A stretch of DNA of 46,428 bases from JBGSWL01 sp041752455. GTDB lineage: Bacteria; Pseudomonadota; Alphaproteobacteria; Rhizobiales; Rhizobiaceae. Both the position numbers and the translations under genes were made by a program. The notes under the pieces were generated by a model. The model saw only the letters and a program-made list of their open reading frames with translations, had not been told where the DNA came from and did not search any database. Numbering within the stretch: position 1 is the first letter of the stretch; each line of letters begins with the position of its first letter. The stretch lies in assembly GCA_041752455.1 (NCBI GenBank), contig JBGSWL010000010.1:1-46428 (forward strand), read 5' to 3'. Below, one piece after another: positions 32,834 to 41,657 of the stretch.

Positions 32834-33865
32834 ATGCGCGCGCTTCAACTCGTCGAAGACCGCAAACTGGATCTCGTGGACATTGCCCCGCCGCCACCGC
32901 CGGGTCAGGGCGAAGTGCGCCTCAAGATCGCCGCTGTCGCCCTCAACCATATCGATGTCTGGGGCTGGCGCGGCATGGCGTTCGCCAAGCGCAAACTGCC
33001 GCTGACGATCGGAGCCGAAGCATCGGGCTTCGTCGATGCGGTCGGCCCCGGCGTGTCCGGCCTCCTGCCCGGCCAGCTTGTCTCGATCTTCGGCGCCCGC
33101 ACCTGCGGCCTCTGCCGGCCTTGTCGCCAGGGACGCGACAATCACTGCGAGAATGTCGGCGGCGTGCATGGCTTCCATCTCGATGGTTTTGCCGCCGAGT
33201 ACGTCAACATGCCGGCCCGCAACCTCGTCCCTGCCCCGCCCGGCGTCGATGCGATCGGCGCGGCGCTTGCGCCGATCACCTTCGGCACGGTCGAGCACAT
33301 GCTCTTCGACAACGCAAAGCTTGAGCCGGGCGAAACGATCCTCATCCATGCCGGCGGCTCGGGCATCGGTTCGGCCGCGATCCAGCTTGCCAAGAAAATG
33401 GGCTGCACCGTGATCACGACCGTCGGCTCTGACGCCAAGATCGAACCGGCCAGGGCGCTTGGCGCCGACCATGTGATCAATTACCGCTCCGACCGCTTCG
33501 AAGGCGTCGTGCGCAAGCTGACCAAGAAGAAGGGCGTCGATGTCGTCTTCGAGCATGTCGGCACCGACACCTTCGCCGCTTCAATGTTCACGCTGAAACG
33601 CGGGGGCCGTCTGGTTACCTGCGGTTCGACATCCGGCGTCTCGGCTCAGGTCAACCTGATGATGCTGTTCCAGCAGCAGTTGCGCCTCATCGGCTCTTTC
33701 GGCTGCACCATGACCAACATGGCCAATGCCATGGAAAAGATGGCTCGCGGTCTCGTCCATCCGGTCGTGGATACCGAAGTCGGCTTTGACGGCATCGACA
33801 AAGCGCTGGCGCGTATGGAAGGTCGCGACGTGTTCGGAAAGATCGTCCTGCGCATCGACGGCTGA
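32834..33865 (+). CDS. adh2XL: zinc-type alcohol dehydrogenase-like oxidoreductase of the long-chain cluster
   Basis: The 343-residue medium-chain dehydrogenase/reductase begins MRALQLVEDRKLDLVDIAPPP and has the structural zinc cysteines CGLCRPCRQGRDNHC (about residues 95-109), a nucleotide-binding loop IHAGGSGIGSAAIQLAKKMG, and VFEHVGTDTFAASM. In Rhizobium the homologous gene sits in the same place; a reductase step in making the long-chain acyl group is the usual proposal. It precedes lpxXL by 4 bp. Confidence 0.88.
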   Translation: MRALQLVEDRKLDLVDIAPPPPPGQGEVRLKIAAVALNHIDVWGWRGMAFAKRKLPLTIGAEASGFVDAVGPGVSGLLPGQLVSIFGARTCGLCRPCRQGRDNHCENVGGVHGFHLDGFAAEYVNMPARNLVPAPPGVDAIGAALAPITFGTVEHMLFDNAKLEPGETILIHAGGSGIGSAAIQLAKKMGCTVITTVGSDAKIEPARALGADHVINYRSDRFEGVVRKLTKKKGVDVVFEHVGTDTFAASMFTLKRGGRLVTCGSTSGVSAQVNLMMLFQQQLRLIGSFGCTMTNMANAMEKMARGLVHPVVDTEVGFDGIDKALARMEGRDVFGKIVLRIDG

Positions 33866-33869
33866 CGCG

Positions 33870-34853
33870 ATGGCTGTCCGTCCACCCCGCCGCCCGGTGA
33901 ACCCGGCCCTGATCAAGGTCCTCATTGCGCTTCGCAATGGCCGCTATTGGCTGCAGGCGAACGCGGCGTTCGCACTGCTCGGCCTCGTCAAGCAATTGCC
34001 CGCCCAGAAGGCCGGGGCGCTGATGGCTAGCCTTGTGGCAACACTCGGGCCCTATCTGCCGCGCCAGAAAATCGTGCTGGAAAACCTCGCGCGCGCATTC
34101 CCGAAAAACACGCCGGAGGAAAACCTGATCATCGCCCGCGCCATGTGGCGCAACATGGGGCGTCAGGTCGCCGAATATGTCTTTCTTGACCAGTTGTTCG
34201 ACTTCGATCCCGACAGCGATCAGGTCGGCCGGGTCGAAGTGGTGGGCGAGAGCATTTTCCGCCGACTGCATGCCGATGGCAAACCGGTGATCTTCTTTAC
34301 CGGCCATACCGGCAATTTCGAACTCCTGCCGATCGCGGCGGCAACCTTCGGACTCGAGGTGACCGCGCTGTTTCGGGCACCCAACAATCCCTACTTTGCG
34401 CGCCGGGTGCTCGCCGCCCGCCGCACCTCGATGGGTCATCTGGTCCCCGCAAAGGCCGGTGCGGCCATCGGCCTTGCGCGCGCGCTGGAACGCGGCACGT
34501 CGGTCGGACTTCTGGTCGATCAGAAGTTCAGCCGCGGCGAGACCACCCTGTTCTTTGGCCAACCGGTGCAGACCAATCCGCTTTTGCCAAAGCTCGCGCG
34601 ACAGTTCGACGTGGCCATCCACCCCGCGCGCTGCATCCGCCTTGCCGGCAACCGTTATCGCCTCGAATTGCAGGAAGCAGTCGAATTGCCTCGCGACAGT
34701 GCCGGCAAGATCAACGTGAATGCCTCGTGCCAACTGCTGAACGATATCGTCGAGGGGTGGGTGCGCGAGTATCCGGACCAGTGGATGTGGCTGCACCGGC
34801 GCTGGCAACTCCGCAAGGTCAAGCGCAAGGCGCAAAAGCCCGCTGCAACCTGA
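33870..34853 (+). CDS. lpxXL: lipid A very-long-chain acyltransferase LpxXL
   Basis: This inner-membrane acyltransferase of the LpxL/HtrB family moves the acyl group from AcpXL to lipid A. The 327-residue protein has the HX4E active-site motif HTGNFE (H146, E151), then FRAPNNPYFARRV, and SVGLLVDQKFSRGETTLFFGQPV. The N-terminal 40 residues contain the membrane-associated helix. The ATG at 33870 lies 4 bp after the dehydrogenase stop and removes a long spurious upstream extension. It ends the lipid cluster. Confidence 0.92.
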   Translation: MAVRPPRRPVNPALIKVLIALRNGRYWLQANAAFALLGLVKQLPAQKAGALMASLVATLGPYLPRQKIVLENLARAFPKNTPEENLIIARAMWRNMGRQVAEYVFLDQLFDFDPDSDQVGRVEVVGESIFRRLHADGKPVIFFTGHTGNFELLPIAAATFGLEVTALFRAPNNPYFARRVLAARRTSMGHLVPAKAGAAIGLARALERGTSVGLLVDQKFSRGETTLFFGQPVQTNPLLPKLARQFDVAIHPARCIRLAGNRYRLELQEAVELPRDSAGKINVNASCQLLNDIVEGWVREYPDQWMWLHRRWQLRKVKRKAQKPAAT

Positions 34854-34931
34854 GACCACTTTAGCGTCCAAAACTGCAATCAGGGATTTTAGCGCGAAGT
34901 CCCCATGATGGCCCGGCAACGGGAGCCAAGC

Positions 34932-36290
34932 ATGTCGGACAGCGCAGACAAACCTGAAATCCAGCCGGTGATCTTTGCCTCGAACAGGCTGCAGCGCCTG
35001 TGGCCGTCATCGACGCCCAAGCTGTCCTATACCTTTGTTCCTGACGCGTCAGGTCTCAGCCCGTTCGAGCGGCTGTGCATGCTGATTGCCCAAAGGCCGG
35101 GCTATCGCGAGCCGATCGTCTTTGCCACGCCTTCCAGCGCGATCGAGGCCCGCCGCCAGTGCCGCAGCGGGTTTGCGACCCCGCCACTGATCATGGCCGT
35201 CGACGATGACACGTCGCTCGGCACCTTGTCGGTGCTGGCAGCTATCCAGGCGGCCCGGCGCAACAACCGCAGCCGTTGCCTCTTCCTGCCTGGAACCTTC
35301 TGCGGCCCGCATGATGATGTGGCTGACGTGCTTGACGCGCTTGCGGCCGGAGACCCGTCCCGCCCCGATGCTGCAGGCTTTCTCGCGGGCCCCGCCACCA
35401 CGTCGGCATCGCTGGTCTTCGAACTCTTCAACACACCGTCCCTCGCCGGCTGGCATCCGGTGCGCACCGCCCAGCGCCGCGCTGAACTCGATGCCGATGG
35501 CGACGTGCCGCCGCATCATTTCAGCCTGATCGGCCCATCCTCGGTTCGCGCCAAGGATCTCCTTGAAATGGTCCACCGCGAAACGCCGGTGATCCTGCAA
35601 GCCTGCCAGAACGCGCTCTCGACGGCCACCACCCGCAAGGCGGGGATCATGCGCCCCGGTCAAAGCTTCCTGTCGCTGGCTGGCAGCTTTGATCTCGCCG
35701 AACTGATGGCAAGGCACAGCAATCGCATTCTCATACTGCCCGCGTCCCCTCGCCTGTCGGTCGTGACCCACTGGGACGACCCCAATGCGCGCGAGCCGGC
35801 CGTCGTTCATGGAGCCGTGGCGCAGGCGCAGAGGGTCGGCTTTGACGGCGGCCGGATCATCAACGGTCCGGGCGGCACACTTCTGCTTGAGCACGGCAAA
35901 GCGCTCGAGGTCGGTTTTCCCCGCGCCGTCGCAACGCACGAGCGTGGCGCAGGCGACACAATCATGGCCAGCAACGTGCATGAAAAAGTCGACAGCCACG
36001 ATCTGTCCGACCTCTGGCGCATCGTCGTTGCGCCCAAGCAATCGCTCGGGCCGGAATGCCACTTCCGGCGCATGGAACAATGGCTGGTTGCCGCCGGTAC
36101 CGGCGTCGCCGTGGTCAATGGCGAGCACCACGATCTGGAACCCGGAAGCATCGTGACGATCCCGGTCGCAGCCAACCACGCATTGAACAACCCGTCGTCC
36201 CAGCCACTCGTCATCTACGAGCTGCGCATCGGCATGCTGCGCGATGGCGACGACACCTTGCGCCTTGGGGAACTGGGTGCGGCGTCCTGA
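34932..36290 (+). CDS. ManC-like protein with eroded nucleotidyltransferase motif and C-terminal cupin
   Basis: The 452-residue protein has the size and layout of mannose-1-phosphate guanylyltransferase/mannose-6-phosphate isomerase. The start PVIFASNRLQRLWPSSTPKL aligns with the canonical nucleotide loop, but the glycine-rich AGGxGTR stretch is changed to ASNRLQR, so GMP transfer is unlikely. The C-terminal cupin (about residues 365-440) keeps CHFRRMEQWLVAAGTGVAVVN, IVTIPVAANHALNN and PLVIYELRIG. A GGGAG lies 7 nt before the ATG at 34932. A binding or regulatory role in envelope polysaccharide is possible; function unknown. Confidence 0.78.
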   Translation: MSDSADKPEIQPVIFASNRLQRLWPSSTPKLSYTFVPDASGLSPFERLCMLIAQRPGYREPIVFATPSSAIEARRQCRSGFATPPLIMAVDDDTSLGTLSVLAAIQAARRNNRSRCLFLPGTFCGPHDDVADVLDALAAGDPSRPDAAGFLAGPATTSASLVFELFNTPSLAGWHPVRTAQRRAELDADGDVPPHHFSLIGPSSVRAKDLLEMVHRETPVILQACQNALSTATTRKAGIMRPGQSFLSLAGSFDLAELMARHSNRILILPASPRLSVVTHWDDPNAREPAVVHGAVAQAQRVGFDGGRIINGPGGTLLLEHGKALEVGFPRAVATHERGAGDTIMASNVHEKVDSHDLSDLWRIVVAPKQSLGPECHFRRMEQWLVAAGTGVAVVNGEHHDLEPGSIVTIPVAANHALNNPSSQPLVIYELRIGMLRDGDDTLRLGELGAAS

Positions 36291-36319
36291 CGCCGCACTG
36301 ATCCTCGCAAACCGTGGCG

Positions 36320-36754
36320 TCAGTAGCTGATGGCAACCCGCATGTTGCCGGCGCCGACCTGCCGCGTCATGTCATAGAGCGTCTTGGCATTGGCCGTGTG
36401 CAGCCGGATGCAGCCATGGGACGCCGGGCGACCGAGCTGCTTGACATAGTTGGTGCCGTGAATGGCATAGCCACCGCGAAAGAAGATCGAATACGGCATC
36501 GGGCTCATGTTGTACTTGCGCGAGTGCCACATCGTGTGCATCCGCTTGACACCGTAGGTGCCGGTCGGGGTCGAGTACCCTTTGCGACCAGAAGAAATCG
36601 CCCAGCGGTAGACGACGCGACCGTCTTTCTTGACGGTCATGGTCTGGCTCGACAGGTTGACCTGCGCCACAAGCCTTGCAGCCAACGATGCCGGCATGCT
36701 GGACATGATCATCACTGCAACAAGCATGGTGATGGCACTGATTCTTCTGATCAT
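36320..36754 (-). CDS. L,D-transpeptidase (YkuD domain)
   Basis: A small secreted enzyme for peptidoglycan 3-3 cross-links or lipoprotein attachment. The 144-residue precursor has a signal peptide (MIRRISAITMLVAVMIMSSM, cleavage after about PASLAA) and then almost only the YkuD fold: VAQVNLSSQTMTV, SGRKGYSTPTGTYGV, IHGTNYVKQLGRPASHGCIRL. The nucleophile is C115, with H99 and H113 nearby. The ATG at 36754 is chosen over a GTG 18 nt upstream because AAAAGGAA lies just before it. Confidence 0.92.
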   Translation of the reverse strand: MIRRISAITMLVAVMIMSSMPASLAARLVAQVNLSSQTMTVKKDGRVVYRWAISSGRKGYSTPTGTYGVKRMHTMWHSRKYNMSPMPYSIFFRGGYAIHGTNYVKQLGRPASHGCIRLHTANAKTLYDMTRQVGAGNMRVAISY

Positions 36755-36941
36755 CGTCTTTTCCTTTTGCACATACGCTGAAACCCCGCCTTCATCATCT
36801 CATGCAAAGCTTGCAATCACGAATATGACAGGCGTCAAATTTTCGTGATGTGACGATTGTCACAGACTGTCATGTTTCGGACGCGCCCGCCACTGCGAGC
36901 ACCGCTTGCAAACGGCTGCAAAGCCCGCTCAGTATTGCGCC

Positions 36942-38222
36942 ATGCATGAAACCCTTGCACGTCAGGTCGAGAGCCGCCGGGACCAACTGGTCGCGCTGAC
37001 CTGCGATCTGATCAGGTTTCCGACCGTCAATCCGCCAGGGGAGGCCTACCGCCCGTGCGCCGAATACATCGCGCGACGCCTTGCCGCCTCCGGGTTTGAA
37101 ACAAGGTTCGTCACCGCCGAGGAGGCGCCCGGCCACACAAGAGCCTATCCGCGCGTCAACGTGATTGGCCGCCGCGAAGGACGAGGTCCGGGCCGGACGG
37201 TCCACTTCAATTCGCATATCGATGTGGTCGAAGCCGGCCGCGGCTGGACTGTCGATCCGTTCGCCGGTGTCGTGCGTGATGGCCGGGTCTATGGCCGCGG
37301 CGCCTGCGACATGAAAGGCGGCCTTGCAACATCCATCGTAGCGGCAGAAGCCTTCATGGCTGTGGTTCCCGATTTTGCCGGCGCCATCGAAATATCGGGC
37401 ACGGTCGATGAGGAATCCGGCGGCTTTGCCGGTGTCGGCCATCTGGCCCATCTCGGCTACTTTTCGCAGCCGCGTGTCGACCATGTCATCATTCCCGAAC
37501 CGCTGAACAAGGACCGCATCTGCCTTGGTCATCGCGGTGTCTGGTGGGCGGAGATCGAAACCCATGGCCGCATCGCCCATGGCTCGATGCCGTTTCTCGG
37601 CGACAGCGCGATCCGCCACATGGGCGCCGTGATGGAAGCCTTCGAGCGCGATCTCTTTCCGGCCCTCGACAAGCGCCAGACCGTGATGCCGGTCGTACCG
37701 GAAGGGGCGCGCCGCTCGACCATGAATATCAATGCCATCCATGGCGGCCAGACCGACGACTTCACCGGCCTGCCCTCGCCCAACGTTGCCGACAGCTGCA
37801 AGATGACCATCGACCGCCGCTTCCTGCTGGAAGAGCGGATCGACGACGTGAAAGGCGAAGTGATCGCCATCCTCGACCGGCTGAAAGGCGAGCGGCCGAA
37901 ATTCGCCTATTCGATCCGCGACATCATGGAAGTGCTGCCGATCATGACCGAGCGCGATGCGCCGGTCGTGCGGGCAGTTGCTGCGGCCATCCGCAGCGAG
38001 TTCGGCCGCGAGCCGGACTACGTGATTTCGCCTGGCACCTACGACCAGAAACACATCGCCCGCATCGGCCATCTGCACGACTGCATTGCCTATGGCCCGG
38101 GGGTTCTCGACCTTGCCCACCAGCCCGATGAATGGGTCGGCATCGACGACATGGTTCAGTCGGCGACCGTGATGGCGGCAGCACTCGCAACCCTCATGAC
38201 ATGGGCGGCAAAACCTGCTTGA
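36942..38222 (+). CDS. M20-family metallopeptidase/deacylase (ArgE/DapE-like)
   Basis: A cytoplasmic zinc hydrolase of 426 residues. Metal-site motifs are TVHFNSHIDVVEAG (His, Asp), VYGRGACDMKGGLATSI (bridging Asp), GTVDEESGGFAGV (catalytic Glu pair), and the lid segment THGRIAHGSMPFLGDSAI. The C-terminal HQPDEWVGIDDM supplies the last His. The substrate within ArgE, DapE or N-acyl amino acid deacylases cannot be fixed. It lies 36 bp before a peptide/opine-type ABC importer in the same direction, so the enzyme may cleave what the importer brings in. The ATG at 36942 gives the family N-terminus (RDQLVALTCDLIRFPTVNPPG). Confidence 0.87.
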   Translation: MHETLARQVESRRDQLVALTCDLIRFPTVNPPGEAYRPCAEYIARRLAASGFETRFVTAEEAPGHTRAYPRVNVIGRREGRGPGRTVHFNSHIDVVEAGRGWTVDPFAGVVRDGRVYGRGACDMKGGLATSIVAAEAFMAVVPDFAGAIEISGTVDEESGGFAGVGHLAHLGYFSQPRVDHVIIPEPLNKDRICLGHRGVWWAEIETHGRIAHGSMPFLGDSAIRHMGAVMEAFERDLFPALDKRQTVMPVVPEGARRSTMNINAIHGGQTDDFTGLPSPNVADSCKMTIDRRFLLEERIDDVKGEVIAILDRLKGERPKFAYSIRDIMEVLPIMTERDAPVVRAVAAAIRSEFGREPDYVISPGTYDQKHIARIGHLHDCIAYGPGVLDLAHQPDEWVGIDDMVQSATVMAAALATLMTWAAKPA

Positions 38223-38258
38223 TTTGCATTTCCGATCGTCCGCCCGGAGGAGGCCCCC

Positions 38259-39734
38259 ATGTTGAAAAGATCACTTCTGGCCGCAACAGCGCTCATGGCT
38301 GTTGTCGCAAGCGCCAACGCCCAGCGCGCCGATCTCGTGCTTGGCATGGTTTTGGAGCCGCCGCATCTGGATCCGACAGAAGGTGCTGCTGCGGCGATTG
38401 ATGAAGTCGTCTATGCAAACCTCTTCGAGGGCCTGACCCGGATCGGCGAGAACGGCGCGGTCCTGCCGGCGCTTGCCGAGAACTGGGTCGTGTCCGATGA
38501 CGGCCTGACCTACACGTTCGAGCTGCGCGAAGGCGCAACCTTCCACGATGGGTCTGCGCTGGATGCAGGCGACGTGGTCTTTTCGCTCGACCGTGCCCGC
38601 GCCGAAACGTCGACCAACGCGCAGAAGACGCTGTTTGAAGCCATTTCCGCTGTCGAGGCGATGGACGAAACCACCGTCAAGGTCACGCTCTCCAAACCGT
38701 CCGGCGACTTCCTTTACAACATGGGCTGGGGCGATGCGGTGATCGTTGCGCCGGAGACCGCCGCGACCAACAAGGAAAATCCCGTCGGCACCGGGCCGTT
38801 CAAGTTCCAGACCTGGGCCAAGGGGTCAGCGGTGACGCTGGTGCGTAACGACGCCTATTGGGGCGAAAAGCCTGCTCTGGAGAAGGTCGAGTTCCGCTTC
38901 ATTTCCGACCCGGCCGCCGCCACGGCATCGCTGCTGGCGCGCGACGTGCAGGCCTTCCCGAACCTTCCTGCGCCGGAATCGATCCCGCAGTTCTCGGCTG
39001 ATCCGTCCTTCAAGGTCGTGATCGGGTCGACCGAGGGCGAGACGATCCTGTCGATCAACAACAAGAAGCCGCCGTTCGACAATGTGCTGGTGCGCCGCGC
39101 CATGGCCCATGCCATCGACCGTCAGGCGATCATCGATGGTGCCATGTTCGGCCTCGGCACGCCGATCGGCACGCACTTTGCCCCGCACCATCCGGCCTAT
39201 GTGGAACTGGTGGAAACCTACCTTTACGATCCGGCCAAGGCCAAGGCACTGCTCGCCGAAGCGGGCATACCGGACGGATTTACCGCGACCATCAAACTGC
39301 CACCGCCATCCTATGCGCGGCGCGGCGGTGAAGTCATCGCCGCACAGTTGCGCGAAGTCGGCATCAATCTGGAGATCATTCCGGTCGAGTGGCCAGTCTG
39401 GCTCGATCAGGTATTCAAGGCAAAGGACTTCGACCTGACGATCGTTTCGCACACCGAGCCGAACGACATCAGCATCTACGGCCGCGACGATTATTACTTC
39501 CAGTACGACAGCGCCCCGTTCAAGGCGGTGATGACCGAACTCGGAAGCACCGTGAACGAGGACGCGCGCTACGCCCTGTTCCGCAAGGCGCAGGAAATCA
39601 TCACGGAAGACGCCGTCAACGTCTACCTGTTCCAACTCGCCAAGAACGGCGTCTGGGACGCCAAGCTGGAAGGCCTGTGGGAGAATTCGCCCGTCCAGGC
39701 CAACGACGTAACCAAGGTCCGCTGGGTGGAGTGA
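38259..39734 (+). CDS. ABC transporter substrate-binding protein, family 5 (peptide/opine type)
   Basis: The 491-residue periplasmic receptor has a signal peptide (MLKRSLLAATALMAVVASANA). The SBP_bac_5 body shows LVLGMVLEPPHLDPT, DEVVYANLFEGLTRI, LAENWVVSDDGLTYTFELRE, FHDGSALDAGDVVFSLDR, VGTGPFKFQTWAKGSAVTLVR and RRAMAHAIDRQAII. Ligands of this family include peptides, glutathione, opines and nickel complexes; it is not resolved here. GAGGAGG precedes the ATG. A rhizobial palindromic repeat separates it from the first permease gene. Confidence 0.92.
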   Translation: MLKRSLLAATALMAVVASANAQRADLVLGMVLEPPHLDPTEGAAAAIDEVVYANLFEGLTRIGENGAVLPALAENWVVSDDGLTYTFELREGATFHDGSALDAGDVVFSLDRARAETSTNAQKTLFEAISAVEAMDETTVKVTLSKPSGDFLYNMGWGDAVIVAPETAATNKENPVGTGPFKFQTWAKGSAVTLVRNDAYWGEKPALEKVEFRFISDPAAATASLLARDVQAFPNLPAPESIPQFSADPSFKVVIGSTEGETILSINNKKPPFDNVLVRRAMAHAIDRQAIIDGAMFGLGTPIGTHFAPHHPAYVELVETYLYDPAKAKALLAEAGIPDGFTATIKLPPPSYARRGGEVIAAQLREVGINLEIIPVEWPVWLDQVFKAKDFDLTIVSHTEPNDISIYGRDDYYFQYDSAPFKAVMTELGSTVNEDARYALFRKAQEIITEDAVNVYLFQLAKNGVWDAKLEGLWENSPVQANDVTKVRWVE

Positions 39735-39741
39735 CGGATGC

Positions 39742-39795
39742 AAAGGTTGATCTCCCCCCTTGTGGGGGAGATGCCCGGCAGGGCAGAGGGGGGTG
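39742..39795. repeat. dispersed rhizobial palindromic repeat (REP/RIME-like)
   Basis: ATCTCCCCC (39750-39758) pairs with GGGGGAGAT (39764-39772) around TTGTG-type loop bases. It is followed by GCCCGGCAGGGCAGAGGGGGGT, whose final G-run can also pair with the C-run. This layout (C-run, short loop, G-run, GGCAGG, AGAGGGGGGT) is one I recognise as a common intergenic repeat in Mesorhizobium, Rhizobium and relatives. Only one copy is in the window. It sits between the binding-protein and permease genes. Confidence 0.65.
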
Positions 39796-39834
39796 TGTTT
39801 TCCCGCACCCTGGGAAAGGGAAAAAACCAACCCC

Positions 39835-40779
39835 ATGCTCACCTACACGCTTTCCCGCCTTCTGATCGTTGCTGCCACGCTCGTGGTCGCCAGCATGGTC
39901 GTGTTTGCGGTCCTCGAACTGGTGCCGGGTGATCCGGCGCGCCTGATGCTCGGCATGAATGCCACCGAAGATGCGATCCTGGCGCTGCGAACGCAGATGG
40001 GCCTCGATCAGCCGGTGCTGACGCGCTACCTCGATTGGGCGGGCGGGCTGCTGGTTGGCGACTTCGGCCGCTCGTATACATATTCGGTGCCGGTCATAGA
40101 TCTTGTGGCCGAACGGGTCGTCGTCTCGCTGCCGCTGGCACTGATGGCGCTGGCGCTGTCGACCGCAATCGCCCTTCCGGTCGGCATCTTTTCCGCCGCC
40201 GGCCATGGCCGCACCGCCGATACGGTGACGATGGGCGCGAGCCAGCTTGGCGTTGCCATTCCCAATTTCTGGTTCGCGCTGCTGCTCGTCTATGTCTTCG
40301 CCGTAACGCTGCGCTGGGTGCCTGCAGGCGGATTTCCGGGCTGGCAGGCAGGCCTCTGGCCGGCACTGAAGGCGTTGATCCTGCCGGCCATCGCGCTGGC
40401 GCTGCCGCAGGCGGCAATCCTTGCCCGCGTCACCCGTTCCGCGCTGATCGAGACGCTGAGCGAAGACTATATCCGCACCGCACGCGCCAAGGGGCTCACC
40501 GCCCAGAAGGTGTTGTGGACGCACGCGCTGCGCAACGCGATGATCCCGGTCCTCACCATTCTCGGGCTGCAATTTGCATTTCTTCTGGCGGGCACGATCA
40601 TCATCGAGAACGTCTTCACCTTGCCGGGCCTTGGCCGCCTGGTGTTTCAAGCGATCAACCAGCGCGACCTGATCGTCGTCGAAAGTGTCGTTGTTCTGCT
40701 TGTTGCCACCGTCATCCTAGTCAACTTCCTCGTTGATCTTGCCTATGCCTGGGCTGATCCGCGCCTGCGGACCCGCTGA
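39835..40779 (+). CDS. ABC transporter permease, DppB type
   Basis: The 314-residue inner-membrane protein begins MLTYTLSRLLIVAATLVVAS, with VLELVPGDPARLMLG as in DppB/OppB. It has the coupling loop ARVTRSALIETLSEDYIRTARAKG and the C-terminal IIENVFTLPGLGRLVFQAI. About six helices. The ATG at 39835 gives the family N-terminus; an in-frame upstream extension only translates the palindromic repeat. The DppC-type gene starts 2 bp after its stop. Confidence 0.92.
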   Translation: MLTYTLSRLLIVAATLVVASMVVFAVLELVPGDPARLMLGMNATEDAILALRTQMGLDQPVLTRYLDWAGGLLVGDFGRSYTYSVPVIDLVAERVVVSLPLALMALALSTAIALPVGIFSAAGHGRTADTVTMGASQLGVAIPNFWFALLLVYVFAVTLRWVPAGGFPGWQAGLWPALKALILPAIALALPQAAILARVTRSALIETLSEDYIRTARAKGLTAQKVLWTHALRNAMIPVLTILGLQFAFLLAGTIIIENVFTLPGLGRLVFQAINQRDLIVVESVVVLLVATVILVNFLVDLAYAWADPRLRTR

Positions 40780-40781
40780 CC

Positions 40782-41654
40782 ATGGCCGATTCACTGGTTG
40801 CACCGGGCCATGCGGATTGGCGCCTGTTTCTGGCCAAGGCGCGCGCCAACCGTTCGTTTCAGGCCGGCGCTGCGATCACGCTGGTCGTCATCGCTGTTGC
40901 GGCACTCTCACTGTTCTGGACGCCGTGGGACGTGACCAAGTTCAACGTGCCAGACCGCCTGCAGGGCCCGTCATGGGCGCACTGGTTCGGCACCGACCAT
41001 TTCGGCCGCGACATCCTCTCCATGGTGATGGAAGGCAGCCGCAATTCGATCGCCGTCGCGCTCGTCGCCGTCGGTATCGGCATGGGTATCGGCGTGCCGC
41101 TCGGCTGCTGGGCAGCGGCCAAACGCGGCCTTGCCGACGAAGTGCTGATGCGCACCTCGGACGTGATCTTCGCCTTCCCGGCGCTGCTTTCGGCGGTGAT
41201 GATCACCGCCGTCTTCGGACCGGGCGCGATCAACGCGATCATCGCCATCGGCATCTTCAACATCCCGGTCTTTGCCCGGGTGGCGCGCGGTGCCGCGCTC
41301 TCGCTCTGGCCGCGGGAGTTCATCCTGGCCGCCCGCGCCAGTGGCAAGCATGCCGGCCGCATCACCATCGAGCACATTCTGCCCAACATCGCCAACCTGC
41401 TGCTGGTGCAGGGTACCATCCAGTTCTCGCTCGGCATCCTCGCGGAAGCAGGGCTGTCCTATGTCGGGCTTGGCGCCCAACCGCCGGCGACAAGCTGGGG
41501 CCGGATGCTGTCGGAGGCCCAGACCATGATGGCGATCGCTCCGCAGATGGCAATCGCGCCCGGCGTTGCCATCATCGTCACCGTACTCGGCCTCAACCTG
41601 CTTGGTGACGGCCTGCGCGACATCTTCGATCCGCGCTTGCGGCGGGAGCGCTGA
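40782..41654 (+). CDS. ABC transporter permease, DppC type
   Basis: The 290-residue inner-membrane protein is of the OppC/DppC group. It has a cytoplasmic N-terminus, the motif HWFGTDHFGRDILSMVMEGSR, the coupling loop ARVARGAALSLWPREFILAA, and the C-terminal IIVTVLGLNLLGDGLRDIFD. About six helices. It pairs with the preceding DppB-type permease, and the ATPase gene begins 3 bp after it. Confidence 0.93.
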   Translation: MADSLVAPGHADWRLFLAKARANRSFQAGAAITLVVIAVAALSLFWTPWDVTKFNVPDRLQGPSWAHWFGTDHFGRDILSMVMEGSRNSIAVALVAVGIGMGIGVPLGCWAAAKRGLADEVLMRTSDVIFAFPALLSAVMITAVFGPGAINAIIAIGIFNIPVFARVARGAALSLWPREFILAARASGKHAGRITIEHILPNIANLLLVQGTIQFSLGILAEAGLSYVGLGAQPPATSWGRMLSEAQTMMAIAPQMAIAPGVAIIVTVLGLNLLGDGLRDIFDPRLRRER

Positions 41655-41657
41655 GGC

